A stretch of 64,000 nt of DNA, taken from Symsagittifera roscoffensis (taxonomy: Eukaryota > Xenacoelomorpha > Acoela > Convolutidae). This document shows, one piece after another, positions 1 through 10,843 of the stretch; positions within the stretch are counted from its first letter, which is position 1, and each line of letters begins with the position of its first letter. The position numbers and the translations under genes are program-made. Below the pieces are notes generated by a model. It worked only from the letters and a program-made list of their open reading frames with translations, made no database searches and had not been told where the DNA came from. Where the stretch lies: contig NC_087067.1 in the NCBI RefSeq assembly GCF_963678635.1, positions 36,588,686-36,652,685 of the forward strand, in the 5' to 3' direction.

Positions 1-2945
1 AATCTGAAATGAGTGAACACAAAACAGTAAATACTCACTTAGGAAGTGAAATTAAAAAACAATCAGATTTGTTAAAGACAAGAATTTATTATTACAGAAA
101 GTGGGAACATCTTAACCAAAATGAAAAAATTTCAAATTGGCTGTTTTTGCTGCTAAATGAGTTGCAGACAAACTGAAATAGTTTCGAATATTTGGAAGTA
201 AACCAAGTTTTTTAAACGAACCAAATGATAAAGTGCAACACCAGATAACAGATAAGCAAACTAATAGCAAGTTTTTTTTTAATGAGGAAAACAATTTTAA
301 AAAAATGAAACCTCAAAACAGTCAGTTGAAACATTCAATCTATCTGCAAACCGATCGAACATTTACTTTACAATCACAGGTGAGAAAATGAGTTGAGACC
401 ATACGTTTTTTTATTGTGTTTCGATTACTCCGTTCATGCACAAAAAAGCTTCATTTGTTTTTAAATATTCAAAACTGTTTCCATTTGTCTGCAAATCATA
501 CTTTTTGGAGACTTGAGTTCAAAACGTGTTACGATAAGAGCGCTTAACGGGTTACGACAAAAGTGCTTTTTTCAAATCTAAAACAAATATTGATTGAATA
601 TTTTGGCATTAATAATTGTTTGATAAAACCTGTACTGGTTTTTTAGACGCTGTTTAACAGTAGGGATATTTCGGAAAAAGTTTTCCCCAGCTTTACTAGA
701 AATTTTACGTAACTTTGTTGTACCAACCAAGGGTAAAAGAAGATTCCTATATTTCTCGTCCCATCTCCTTGCTGCCAATTGCCAGCAAAGTTTTTGAAAA
801 AGGTTTTTCACAATTAATCGATCGTTTTCCTGGAAAAGAACAAAGTTTTGTCAAAATTGCAAAACAATTGTCAAAAAAAACTAAATACATAACAGTCGAT
901 TATTAGTCTAGTGGAAGAAAAAAAATCAAAAAAAGCTGATGCATTAACTTAACGAAAATGTCATTGAGTGTCGTGAAAAAACTCTACACAATTTATTAAA
1001 AACAAAAATTTTTAACCGAGAATTACGGGCATCAATGAAAAATTATTTAAATACTTAAATCATACTTAAGTGAAAAACAGCATTTTAATTTTTCTGCAAC
1101 GGGCATCCAGATCTGAAAACTTTATTATATGGAGTAACACAAGGTTCAGTGCTCGGCCCTCTACTTTTCCTATTCTATGAAAACGATATTTCTGATTAAA
1201 TCAAACACTCGAAAATAAAACATTTGCCAATGGGACTGTTATAGCACTAATTATTGGAAAGGAAACCCACTCAATTTTTAGTCACTAAGTAGTTCAGTTG
1301 GATGATTGGTTCAACATTAAAAAACTGACGAGAAATAGTGGTTAAACAAAATTTATTTATTTTGGTAACAACAAAAATATAACATGCATTGACAAATTTT
1401 AAAAAATAACAAATAAGAACAAATTTTTTTGTATATACATCTTGGCTTGATAATAGAGAGAAAGTTATAAAAATTCAAAGCAGGGTAAGCTAAAAACGCT
1501 GCGGTTCTGCTTACACTCAGAAAATATTTAACAAGGAAACAATTACTTGAAATTTACAACACCTACCTTGAGCTTGTCTTCAAATATGGAGCACCTGTAT
1601 ACAGCGCAGCCAACAAAACAACTTAACACCATACAACTTCACTCCTACTTTTTGTTGCCTTAGCAATTAAAATCCACCACAATTTAAACTTAATTTTTTA
1701 AATTAATGCCGTTTTATTCAAAATGAAATGAGAGTTTACTTCAGAGTGGAGTTCAGTAAACAGCAAGGAATAAAGCTAGAAAAATATTTTGCGTTAACTT
1801 CGAATAGAATTCATCTTGCCAGGAAGTCGGATTGTTAAATTTATTCGAACCAAAAATGAGCAGTATTTTAACAAACTTTAAGGGCCCGCAATTATTTAAG
1901 CGTTCTTTAACTAAAAGTGGCATAATTTTCCAGACATTTTCAGCTGGTACAGATGTTTTTTAAAAAATGAACCAAAAGGCTAAAAAACAATCATCCCAGA
2001 ATCATTTTTAAACTGAAACTTATAACACGGTTACTTTGTTCAGCTTTTTTGAGTTGTTGGCACATAAACGCAAAAGTAAACAGTGTGCCAGCGACTAGTT
2101 CTAACCTAGCATCGCGAAATTATATTGATTGTGCCAAAAACGCTTATCAATAACTCGCGGACATTCAGACAGTTTTATTTATTATGAATAGTCGATAAAA
2201 GTCAAACGCTTTATCGCTACCCTTTGTGCGGTGCCTATGAATAGTTTTTATTTTTTTTAATGATTAGTCAAAAAAAGCTAAAACTAGGCTGTATTTGACA
2301 CGGTTTCTTGAATAAGTAGACCGGAAAAAAAAGCAAGGCCTTCGAAATGGTTCTATTAAACTGAATTAATTGACAAACTGGCAAACTTTTGCATTGTTCT
2401 TCTGCATTTGGATTAGTTAGCATCCTTTGTTAGTCATGAATGAAGCTGAATCCGAAAACATACTTGTGGCACCTTTTGCTGTTGATAATTTATAAAAAAA
2501 AAATTAAAAAGAAAGAGAGAACCAAAGACCCAGGAAATTTTTAAAACGAATTATAATATCAAAAGTTATTCAGCCGTCAGCCGTTGAGGATAATAAAAAA
2601 GGTGCCAGGATAAGAAATTGAAAACTGATATAATTTAACAACCAAGTTGTTCATGGAAAAAATCAGGTAATTTTTACTAGCCTTGAGAGTCATTGATGGG
2701 GACACACATTGACCGTTAAGGGTCACAGCGTAAATAGTATGAGTTGAGATCAAGCCAGTATAATCTGACCTTAATGACAGTCGACAGTTGTTATCAACTG
2801 AATAGTCTTAGGACGTTTTGTTTTTCCGATTCAATTGAAGTTCAAATTGAGTTATAACGAATCTCTTCACAAATCATAGGAGATAGATAAATCACAAATA
2901 CGCATGTTTGAGCCAATTTTTCATTTGTTGCTTTGCTTCAATCTG
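1..2945 (+). mobile_element. Decayed LINE-bearing repeat, copy 1 (5' end outside window)
   Basis: This stretch aligns, with small indels, to 3,667-6,822 downstream, so it is one copy of a roughly 3-kb repeat. Reverse-transcriptase traces are visible in broken frames. Around 745-800 the translation reads like the RT motif SRPISLLPIASKVFEK. Around 1,127-1,190 it reads GVTQGSVLGPLLFLFY, the RT palm motif of CR1/Jockey-type LINEs. Many stops and frameshifts make it inactive. The last ~1 kb has no recognisable coding and is probably LINE 3' sequence or a linked repeat. The LINE assignment follows from the RT motifs; the clade is not determined. Confidence 0.7.
715..906 (+). pseudogene. Reverse transcriptase fragment (LINE copy 1)
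   Basis: This 63-residue open stretch starts with an RT finger-domain motif (SYISRPISLLPIASKVFEK) typical of non-LTR retrotransposons, then runs out after about 50 residues. The same block recurs at about 4,595-4,770 in copy 2 with further frame breaks. It is a relic, not a gene. Confidence 0.6.
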
Positions 2946-3440
2946 GATTCCGGCTCCCTTAGTAAATAGTATGTTGCAAATTGCCTAGAAACCGAGAAAA
3001 AACCAGACTGCTTGTATTAGGACAAAGCACTGAATGTGTCGAGTGTCTTTTGAGGTCTATGGAGAAGTTATAACATTAAATTAAATGTAGTTAAATTAAA
3101 TTAAATGAAAAAATTAAAAGTAAAAAGAATTTTTTTTTTTATTTTCGAGGTCTTTTATGAACCTTATCCCCTCACATGTCATATAAAATTCAAAGTGACA
3201 AATTTTGCTCCTAGTAAGAAATCAACCAGACTGCTCGTATATCGGATTAAAGCTCTGAATGTTCCGAATGTCCCTCCTGAGTTTTTAGGAAAAAAAAACT
3301 TTGAAAATTTGTAAATTTCGGACAATTTCAAATTGCAAAATGTGCAGTCGTACGAAATTAATTCGATTGGTCTGATCGGCAAGCCTCAATTGAAGTTGAA
3401 GCAATTTTGTTGTGCGGGATAATTTGCTTCAGTTTTGCAT
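2946..3440. repeat. Spacer with degenerate Rep-A-like fragments
   Basis: After the two LINE-unit copies diverge, this segment contains words shared with other short repeats in the window. Examples are an AACCAGACTGCTCGTAT-like word near 3,225 followed by CTGAATGTTCCGAATGTCC near 3,255, as at 6,980-7,030 and 28,426-28,470. No gene is visible; the short ORFs here have no recognisable features. Confidence 0.45.
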
Positions 3441-5643
3441 TAAGTAGACTTCAAAGTTTAACCAACTGACAATAGTTTGATTTTTGGAGATTTCAACATA
3501 AAATTATGTAAAATTGGAACAAAAACAAAAATGATTAATTCAAAAGATACAAATTTTTATTACGTTGTACCCCGGAGAGTTGATGAATACCCATGAAACG
3601 AAAAGGTCCACAACATGTATAGACTTAATCTTCGGAAACTATCAACAAACATCATACAGTTATAAATCAGAAATGAGTGACCAAAAAACAATAAATATTC
3701 ACTTAGGAAAACAATTTCAAAAACAACCAGATTTGTTAAATACAGGAAGTTATTTTTACAAAGACTAGAAAAAAATTTTAACCAAACAGTCAAAAGTTTA
3801 AATTGGCTGTTTTTGCTGCTAAATGAGTTGCAGACAAATGGAAACAGTTTCGAATATTTGGAAGAAAACCAAGCTTTTTCATGCATGCACGAAGTAATCA
3901 AAAAGCTGATAAATTACTACAATGAGGAATAAAAGTTAGAGAAAAGAAATTTAAAGCATCGATAAATCAGGATACCAATAAAGAAGCTAACCCAAACAAA
4001 ACTTGTTCGTAAATTTGAAAAACGAATCAAATGATAAACTTTGGCGAGCTTATGGAAAGCAACAAATCAAAGTCAAGTTCTTTTTCGTATCACAAAAACA
4101 AGCTTTTTTGCAACACCAGATAACAGATAAGACAACCAATAATAAATTTTTTTTTAAACAATGAAGAAAACAATAAAAAATAAAATTCAGTTGAAACATT
4201 CAATCTATCTGCAAACCGATCGAACATTTACTTTACAATCACAGGTGAGAAAATGAGTTGAGACCATACGTTTTTTTATTGTGTTTCGATTACTCCGTTC
4301 ATGCACAAAAAAGCTTCATTTGTTTTTAAATATTCAAAACTGTTTCCATTTGTCTGCAAATCATACTTTTTGGAGACTTGAGTTCAAAACGTGTTACGAT
4401 AAGAGTGCTTAACGGGTTACGACAAAAGTGCTTTTTTCAAATCTAAAACAAATATTGATTGAATATTTTGGCATTAATATTTATTTGATAAAAACTGTAC
4501 TGGTTTTTTAGACGCTGTTAAACAAAAGGGCTATTTTGCAAAAAGTTTTCGCAGCTTAACTAGAAACTGGTTACGTAGTTTCGTTGTACCAAAACAAGGG
4601 TAAAACCAGATTCCTCTAACTCTCGTCCCATATCCTTGCTGCTAATTGCCACCAATGTTTTGGAAAAGTTATTCTCAATCAATTGATCGTTTTCCAAGAA
4701 AAGAACGAAGTTTTGTCAAAATTGCAAAACAATTGTCAAAAGAAGATGAAATACAAAACATTCGATTATTAGTCTAGTGGAAGAAAAAAAATCAAAAAGA
4801 GCTGATGCATTAACTTAACGATAATGTCATTGAGTGTCTTGAAAAAACTCTACACAATTTATTAAAAACAAAGTTTTTTAATCGAGAATTACGGGCATCA
4901 ATGAACAAGATATTTAAATATTATAATCATACTTAGTTGAAAAACAGCAAATTGACTTTTTCTTCAACGGGCAATCAGATCTGAAAACTTTATCAGATGG
5001 AGTGACACAAGGTTCAGTGCTCGGCCCTTACTTTTCCTAGTCTATAAAAACGATATTTCTGATTAAATCAAATACTCGAAAAAAATTAATCGCCGATGAC
5101 ACAGTAATAACACTAATTATTGGAAAAGAAACCCATTCAATTTTCAGTCACTAAAAAATTAAGTTGGATGATCTGTTCAACATTGATAAATTGACGAGAA
5201 ATAGTGGTAAAACAAAAAATTTTTTGGTAACAACAAAACTACAACTTGCATTGACAATTTAAAAAAAAACAATTAAGATCAAACTTTTTTGTATATCCAT
5301 CTTGGCCTGGTTATTCATTGCAACTTAAACTTCAAAGAGCAAGTTATAAATTTTAACAATAGGTAAGCTAAAAACGCTGCGGTTCTGTTTACACTCAGAA
5401 AGTATTTAACAAGGAAAAATATACTTGAATTTTACAACACCTACCTAAGGCCTGTATTCAAACATGGAGCACTCATATACGGCGCAGCCACCAAAACAAC
5501 TTAACACCATACAATTTCACTCCTACTTTCGTTGCCTTAGCAATTCAAAACCACCACATTGTAAACTTAATTTTATAAATAATGCCGTTTTAATCAAAAT
5601 GTAATGAGAGTTTACTTCAGAGTGGACTTCAGTAAACAGCAAG

Positions 5644-5692
5644 GAATAAAGCTAGAAAAATTTTTTGCGTAAACTTTGAATGTTATTCACCT
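5644..5692 (+). repeat. Arm 1 of exact 49-bp inverted repeat
   Basis: This 49-base segment is present as an exact reverse complement at 6,829-6,877, about 1.1 kb away, just beyond the end of the duplicated LINE unit. Confidence 0.9.
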
Positions 5693-5923
5693 TGCCAAGA
5701 AGTCGGATTGTTAAAATTATTCGAACCAAAAACTGAGCAATCTTTCAACAAACTTCAAGGGCCCGCAATTAATTAAGCGTTCTTTAACTAAAAGTGGCAT
5801 AACTTTTCAGACATTTTCAGCTGGTACAGAAGTTTTAAAAAAATTGAACCAAAAAGCTAAAAAACAATCATCTCAGAATCATTCTCAAACTTAAACTTAA
5901 AACATGGTTAATTTGTTCAGCTT

Positions 5924-6015
5924 TTTTGAGTTGTTGGCACATAAACGCAAAAGTAAAGGGTGTGCCAGCTTTTGAGTTGTTGGCACATAAACGCAAAAGT
6001 AAAGGGTGTGCCAGC
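5924..6015 (+). repeat. 46-bp direct tandem repeat, two units
   Basis: A 46-base unit beginning TTTTGAGTTGTTGGCACATA occurs twice head-to-tail (5,924-5,969 and 5,970-6,015) and is identical in both. Copy 1 of the surrounding repeat (about 2,046-2,092) has the unit only once, so the duplication happened in copy 2. Confidence 0.9.
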
Positions 6016-6828
6016 CCCTAGTTCTAACCAAGCATCCCGGAATTATTTTGATTGTACCAAAAAGTCTTATCAAGAACTCGGACATTCAGACAGTATTATT
6101 TAATATGAATAGTCGATAAAAGTCAAACGCTTTATCGGAACCCTTTGTGCGGTGTCTAAAAATAGTTTTTTTAACGATCAGTCAAAAAAAGCTAAAACTA
6201 GGCTGTTTTTGACACGGTTTCTTGAATAAGTAGACCAGAAAAAGATGCAAGGCCTTCGAAATGGTTTTCTTAAACTGAATTAATTGATAAACCGGCAAAC
6301 TTTTTGTATTGTTCTTCCGCATTTGGATTAGTTAGCATCCTTTGTTAGTCATGATTGAAGCTGATTCCGAAAGCATACTTGAAGCACCTTTTGCTGTTAA
6401 TGTTTTCGAAAAAAAATTTTAGAAAGAAAGAGAGAACCAAAAGACCGAACAGATGAGGAAAAATACCCAGGAAATTATTAATATAAATTATAAAATCAAA
6501 AGTTATTCAGCCGTTGAGGATGTTACGTGACAGGATAAGAAAGGTAATGTTTACTGACCTTGAGAGTCATAGATGGGGACAGACATTGACCGTTAGCGGT
6601 CACAGCGTAAATAGTGTGAATTGAGAACAAGCCAGTATAATCTGACCTTAATGACAGTCGACAGTTGTTATCAACTGAATAGTCTTAGGACGTTTTGTTT
6701 TTCAGATTCAATTGAAGTTCAAATTGAATTATAACGAACCTCTTCACAAATCATAGGAGATAGATACACCAGAAATACGCACGTTTTAGCCAATTTTTCA
6801 TTTATTGCTTTGCTTCAATCTGGATAAC

Positions 6829-6877
6829 AGGTGAATAACATTCAAAGTTTACGCAAAAAATTTTTCTAGCTTTATTC
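6829..6877 (-). repeat. Arm 2 of exact 49-bp inverted repeat
   Basis: This is the exact reverse complement of 5,644-5,692. It is bracketed by the short direct repeat TTCAATCTGGAT at about 6,814 and 6,875, as expected of a templated insertion during break repair. Confidence 0.9.
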
Positions 6878-7326
6878 AATCTGGATTTTTTTTTATCTTT
6901 GAGTTTTTTAATGAAATTTATCCCCTCACATGCCACATAAAATTCAAAGTGATAATTTTTGATCATTGTACCAAATCAACCAGACTGCTCGTATATCAGA
7001 GCACAGCCATGAATGTTCCGACTGTCCCTCCTGAGTTTTAAGGAAAAGAAAATATTGAAAACCTATAAATTTCGGAAAAATTCGAAGTGCGAAATGTGCA
7101 GTCGTACGAAATAAATACGACCGATCTGATTAGCTAGCTTCAATTCAAATTGAAACAATTTTTTTTGTGCTGGATAATTTGCCACGCATGAATAATTCGC
7201 GTTACGCTCTCATCATTGTCAATAAACTCTTCAAAGCGCGCATAATTTAGTCCAGAACATTGCCAATTTGGCAAATTTCGAACCCCGCAAAACTTTCAAA
7301 AAATAATTGAAAGTAAAGTATCTTTT
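6878..7326. repeat. Degenerate repeat-derived spacer
   Basis: No gene is visible. The segment includes Rep-A-like words near 6,975-7,035 (ACCAGACTGCTCGTATATCAG, CTGTCCCTCCTGAG) also seen at 3,225-3,280. Confidence 0.4.
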
Positions 7327-7860
7327 TGTTCCGACTTTCGATACGAAAGTGACGGAGTATTTGTGCTCGGGGTGGGTTTTTTTTTTCTTCAGACAAATTT
7401 CGACTTTTTAACTAGCCATTTTTGACGGAATTTTTTTACATCATTCAAAAGGTATTGTTGTCCTGAGCTCAAATTTGAAAAGATATTTTACCTGTGATCA
7501 TTTTTGGTGAAGTTACGGGGGTTTAAAGATTGTCATTTTGGCCAATTTGGGACAATTAACGCGCGATATATTTCGCGCTATTAACGCGTAAGCGGAGAGT
7601 TAATCCGCCTTAGAAATCGTTCCAAATTGGTTAAAAGAAGTTCGTGTGCCATAATTGGTTTGTTACAAGGAGAGAAATCTATCCTTTTGTACTTTGTATG
7701 GCGTGTGGGGGGATGATTTTCATAAAAAAAATTCAAATTTTAGAATTTTTTTTAAATTTTGTTTTATTTCATTGAATTTTTTAATGTCATTACTGCTCCA
7801 TAAACCTTAAAAGGCAGTCGGAACATTCAGGGTTTCGCCCTGATACGAGCAGTCTTGTTT
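7327..7860 (+). repeat. Rep-A, 534-bp interspersed repeat (forward copy)
   Basis: This copy starts TTGTTCCGACTTTCGATACG and ends GATACGAGCAGTCTTGTTT. The copy at 31,609-32,141 is collinear and very similar, and a more divergent one lies at about 29,041-29,539. Reverse-oriented copies lie at 28,426-29,005 and at 8,801-8,825 plus 27,720-28,130 (split by ERV1). It contains a GCGCGATATATTTCGCGC-type palindrome near 7,562. It has no coding capacity, so it is probably a non-autonomous element; terminal inverted repeats are not obvious. Confidence 0.75.
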
Positions 7861-8135
7861 ACTTTTGAACTTAGGAAGTCGATATTTTCAATGAGTTATC
7901 AAAAAAATTTAAAACTATTATTTTGATCGGCGACAATTGACTGAATAAAAAACCACGCCGAGCATAAATATTACGTTTTCTTCGAAAGTCGGAACAATTA
8001 GCTTCGTTCAACCAATTTGGAACTACATAAGACGTATTAATTAAGCATGGAGCCCATTCAACTGTTTAACTAATCTTGGCAAAATTGGAAAAACACACAC
8101 AAAAGTTGAAGAAAGGAGTGGAAAAAACTCACGCA
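7861..8135. other. Spacer between Rep-A and the LDLa exon
   Basis: No gene was recognised. Words near 7,930-8,000 (CACGCCGAGCATAAATATTACGTTTTC) resemble a Rep-A end in reverse orientation. Confidence 0.35.
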
Positions 8136-8319
8136 AACCTCTGCCCTAACGAATTCACATCGGTAAGTGGAGTTATTGGAACAAACAATGGAGCAGCAGT
8201 CGGATTCGTCGCTGCAGTAGGCACAGTCGCAATGTCCATCACACTTGGCCCCTCCTGGGAGACATTCGAAAGCACCTTTGGGGGTGTAGCACTGGTAGTA
8301 TGTCTCTGGACAACAATCC
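8136..8319 (-). CDS. LDL-receptor class A domain exon (partial gene)
   Basis: On the minus strand this exon encodes one LDL-receptor class A repeat. The spaced cysteines and the acidic calcium cage end in CDGHCDCAYCSDESDC, the family's CDG..DC.D.SDE..C signature. Plausible splice sites bound it: an acceptor (TTTTTTGGTATTCAG) just upstream and a donor (GTGAGT) just downstream in minus-strand sense. LDLa repeats are ~40-residue, disulphide-rich, calcium-binding extracellular modules found in receptors and secreted proteins. A second Cys-containing stretch follows the repeat before the donor. No neighbouring exons of this gene are recognisable. It could belong to any LDLa-containing receptor, and it may be an isolated relic, since it is bracketed by oppositely oriented Rep-A sequence. 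Confidence 0.7.
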
Positions 8320-8359
8320 CTGAATACCAAAAAATGTAGATAGAGAGGTGATAGATACG

Positions 8360-8545
8360 AAAAAGAGAAAAAGATCACAGGTGAAATATCTTTTCAAACT
8401 TAAGCTCAGGACAACAATACTTTTGAATGATTTAAAGAAAAATTCCGTCAAAAAATACTAATTAAAAAGTCGAAGTTTGTCTGAAGAAGAGAAAACCCGA
8501 GCACGAATATTCCGTTATTTTCGTTACAAAAATCAGAACAATAAA
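8360..8545 (-). repeat. Rep-A, partial reverse copy
   Basis: This piece is the approximate reverse complement of the first ~170 bases of Rep-A at 7,327-7,500 (GATCACAGGTGAAATATCTT and CCGTCAAAAAATACTAATTA are matching landmarks). With the forward copy it forms a foldback whose loop includes the LDLa exon. Confidence 0.7.
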
Positions 8546-8800
8546 ATGTAGATGATCAAATTTATAACACTTAGTAGTTTACTGACATTTTTATTGTTCT
8601 AACTTTGACAAGACAACATTTCAGTATCATGATGTACTTTAGTATAAGTGATATAAAGCAATACAATCGAGTGAAGCATGCAATCGAGTGAAACATTAAA
8701 TTCTTTGGCGTAGTGAGCGATACACTGGAAAAACACGGAGCGATACAAAGGAAGTGATAATTCATTTCAAATTGATGCATTGTAATAAAACTAATCTTAA
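8546..8800. other. No recognisable feature
   Basis: AT-rich sequence between two Rep-A fragments; nothing is recognised on either strand. Confidence 0.4.
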
Positions 8801-8825
8801 AACTGGACAAGACATTCGTATCAGG
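8801..8825 (-). repeat. Rep-A reverse copy, first piece (split by ERV1)
   Basis: The sequence up to TCGTATCAGG matches the beginning of a reverse-oriented Rep-A copy. The match continues, without loss, at 27,724 on the other side of ERV1 (GGCCAAACCCTGAATTT). The two pieces share the 4-base CAGG target duplication. Confidence 0.75.
8822..8825 (+). repeat. ERV1 target-site duplication CAGG (left)
   Basis: CAGG directly precedes the LTR start TGAGTTAGG and is repeated at 27,720-27,723 directly after the other LTR. A 4-bp duplication is typical of Ty3/gypsy-type integrases. Confidence 0.85.
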
Positions 8826-9234
8826 TGAGTTAGGACCGATGTGGTTAACTCATAGAGTAATTTCGGATAGGGTACACCGTCTGCTCGTCACGCTATCTTA
8901 TTTTCGGCCGGATAGATTCGTGCAACTTCTTAGTCTAATACCGATCCTAATCTTACTCTTATACTATCTAGTCTCAGGTTGTTAACTAGTCTCTGCTAGG
9001 CTCAATAGATCTAGGGTATACTGGTTTATTGCGGCTGCTGAAGTTCTCTTGGAGAGGCAACTAATTTCTAAGTTAAATTCAAATCTCTCTGGTGCTGAAA
9101 TTACAAGTAATTTCAGCACTTACAAATAAGTGGGTTGTTAGTTAGATGGATCATGATTGGTTAATATTAAATACTTTACAGTGGTAAAATATCTAATTTA
9201 TCCAATCATAAAATGTAGTTTGGATCAGGTTCCA
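8826..9234 (-). repeat. ERV1 3' LTR
   Basis: 409 bp, plus-strand start TGAGTTAGGACC and end GATCAGGTTCCA. It is nearly identical to 27,310-27,719 and similar to the ERV2 LTRs. Element orientation is minus, so this is the downstream LTR. Confidence 0.92.
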
Positions 9235-10843
9235 CCCATCCGGGTTTTACGGAGTTTTTTAGAATTGTTTTTCTGCAATTCAAAAGATGGATGATGGACG
9301 TTGGTATTTGGCGAACATCATATTCTTTATCCGGTTTCTCTTGTTAGAGAAGTTCCAGGACGCTGGAATGATGGATATCAATCGTTGTGTCTTCTTATGA
9401 CAACGACTGGGTTTTCCCAACAAACTCAATCTGATTTCAGAATGGTTGGCTATGACAGGTTTTTCTGTTTCATGTAGAGAACTTCTTTTGTGTTCGACCT
9501 TGCCTGGGAATGGCGTGGAGATTGTGCGTGGAGGGGATGCCTGGTTACTCGGATCTGTACGTATACTTGAACATCGAGGTGGTCATTGGTCTAGTTCAAT
9601 GAAGTCCTTTTCTGCGAAGTCAACTCGTACTCTAAATCCTTTGAGTTGTGATTGTGGACGGCATATTGATTGTGGTTGGCCATTCTTTTTCGAGTGTAGT
9701 GGAGTCATTTTGTCTTTGGATGTTCGTCTTTGGTGTTGTATGCTGATCTATATACTGCAAGGTATAATTTACATTTTATAAAATTTTTATTAGTTCAGTG
9801 TTTTAATTATGATTTTGGTTAGTTGTTTTCACAAAAGCTTTTTGTTTTAGTTCGGTTATTTTGAAGAGTTACTCACCCTTGAGTACCTCTTATTAAAAAT
9901 AGAAGTGTGGTCGCAAAGCGTGGATGTAGCGCGGTGTATTTGGCCGGCTATAGAGCATGCTCAGGACGTCCTCTCTGGTTGGTGAGGCCAGGAGTGGGAG
10001 TATGATTTCGTGCGGTTTCTATGAGAGGTCCTGTTATGTGATAACGTTTTATATCGGGTTTGTGGTGGTTTTTCCAATGTTTCGTTGGTTGTGTCCTTTT
10101 TTCAAAAATCAAATTGTTTTTGGTATGGGTTTGTCTTTCGACTTTTTTGTGTTTTATTATTTCTTTCTTAGACTTTATAATAGTCTTCAAAAGAATAATT
10201 TATCCAGTTTTAAACTGGGTTAATCCGGTTTGGGTACCGTTGGTTTTCTTTTCTTAGTCATGCTGCTATTCTATGTGTTGTGGTGTTTAGTAAGCTGCGT
10301 TGGTTAGTTTTGTTTAGCATATAATTCCTTTCCAACCGGGTTAAAGGAAAGTTTGAAACTTGTTATCGTGTGTTAGAGTTGTTGAGTGTGAAAACTTGAA
10401 ACTGAAATTCATTGTTTAAACAATTCTTCGTGGGCGAGCTGTGCGAGTTTGGATAGAATTCTTGTGCGAGTGAATGAAAATATCAAAAGGTTAGTACTGC
10501 ATTTTCGTCTTATCAATATTTACATAGAATTTCAATTTTACTGCTAGTTTTGGGGAAAAATTTAAGTTACAAATTTTCATCATTACTAAATTTACTGCTT
10601 TTGGGGAAACAATTTATAAATTAATTTACTTCATTGGTATGAATTTTATTTTATTTATTTAGTGCAAAATATTAATAGAGTTTAGAAGAATTTGAAGAAG
10701 TTTTCTATTTTTTATTTTTCTTTTGTGTTTTTTGCAGATGATTGTGGGATGAAGACTAAAAATCTAAATGAGACATGGATGAAGAATGGTTAGTTTTAAT
10801 TTGAAATTATTAGTGAAGAATATGTATAAATTATACTTACCTG
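9235..10843 (-). other. ERV1 3' untranslated region
   Basis: About 1.6 kb between the end of the 602-aa ORF and the 3' LTR. The piece 9,235-10,144 is conserved in ERV2 (33,925-34,836). In element sense a short purine-rich GGATGGG directly precedes the LTR and may serve as polypurine tract. Open stretches on the plus strand here (9,446-9,781, 9,957-10,223) are not preserved as ORFs in ERV2. No gene is recognised. Confidence 0.55.

Larger units (their letters stand above)
3441..6825 (+). mobile_element. Decayed LINE-bearing repeat, copy 2
   Basis: This is the second and more complete copy of the repeat at 1-2,945. It retains more 5' sequence: near 3,477-3,510 a phrase IFGDFNI and near 3,600-3,640 a phrase TTCIDLIFGN, both typical of the apurinic-like endonuclease of LINE ORF2. 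The RT palm motif (GVTQGSVLGP, then a frameshift) lies near 4,998-5,035. All frames are broken. The 3' kilobase is shared with copy 1 and ends near the words CTTCAATCTGGAT at 6,813-6,825. Confidence 0.7.

Noticed and set aside
8076..8339. Plus-strand 87-aa ORF over the LDLa exon
   Set aside because: Shadow of the LDLa exon on the minus strand, which has the Cys signature and splice sites.
9446..10257. Plus-strand ORFs in the ERV1 3' region
   Set aside because: They lie antisense to the element, are not preserved as ORFs in the matching ERV2 region, and show no family features.
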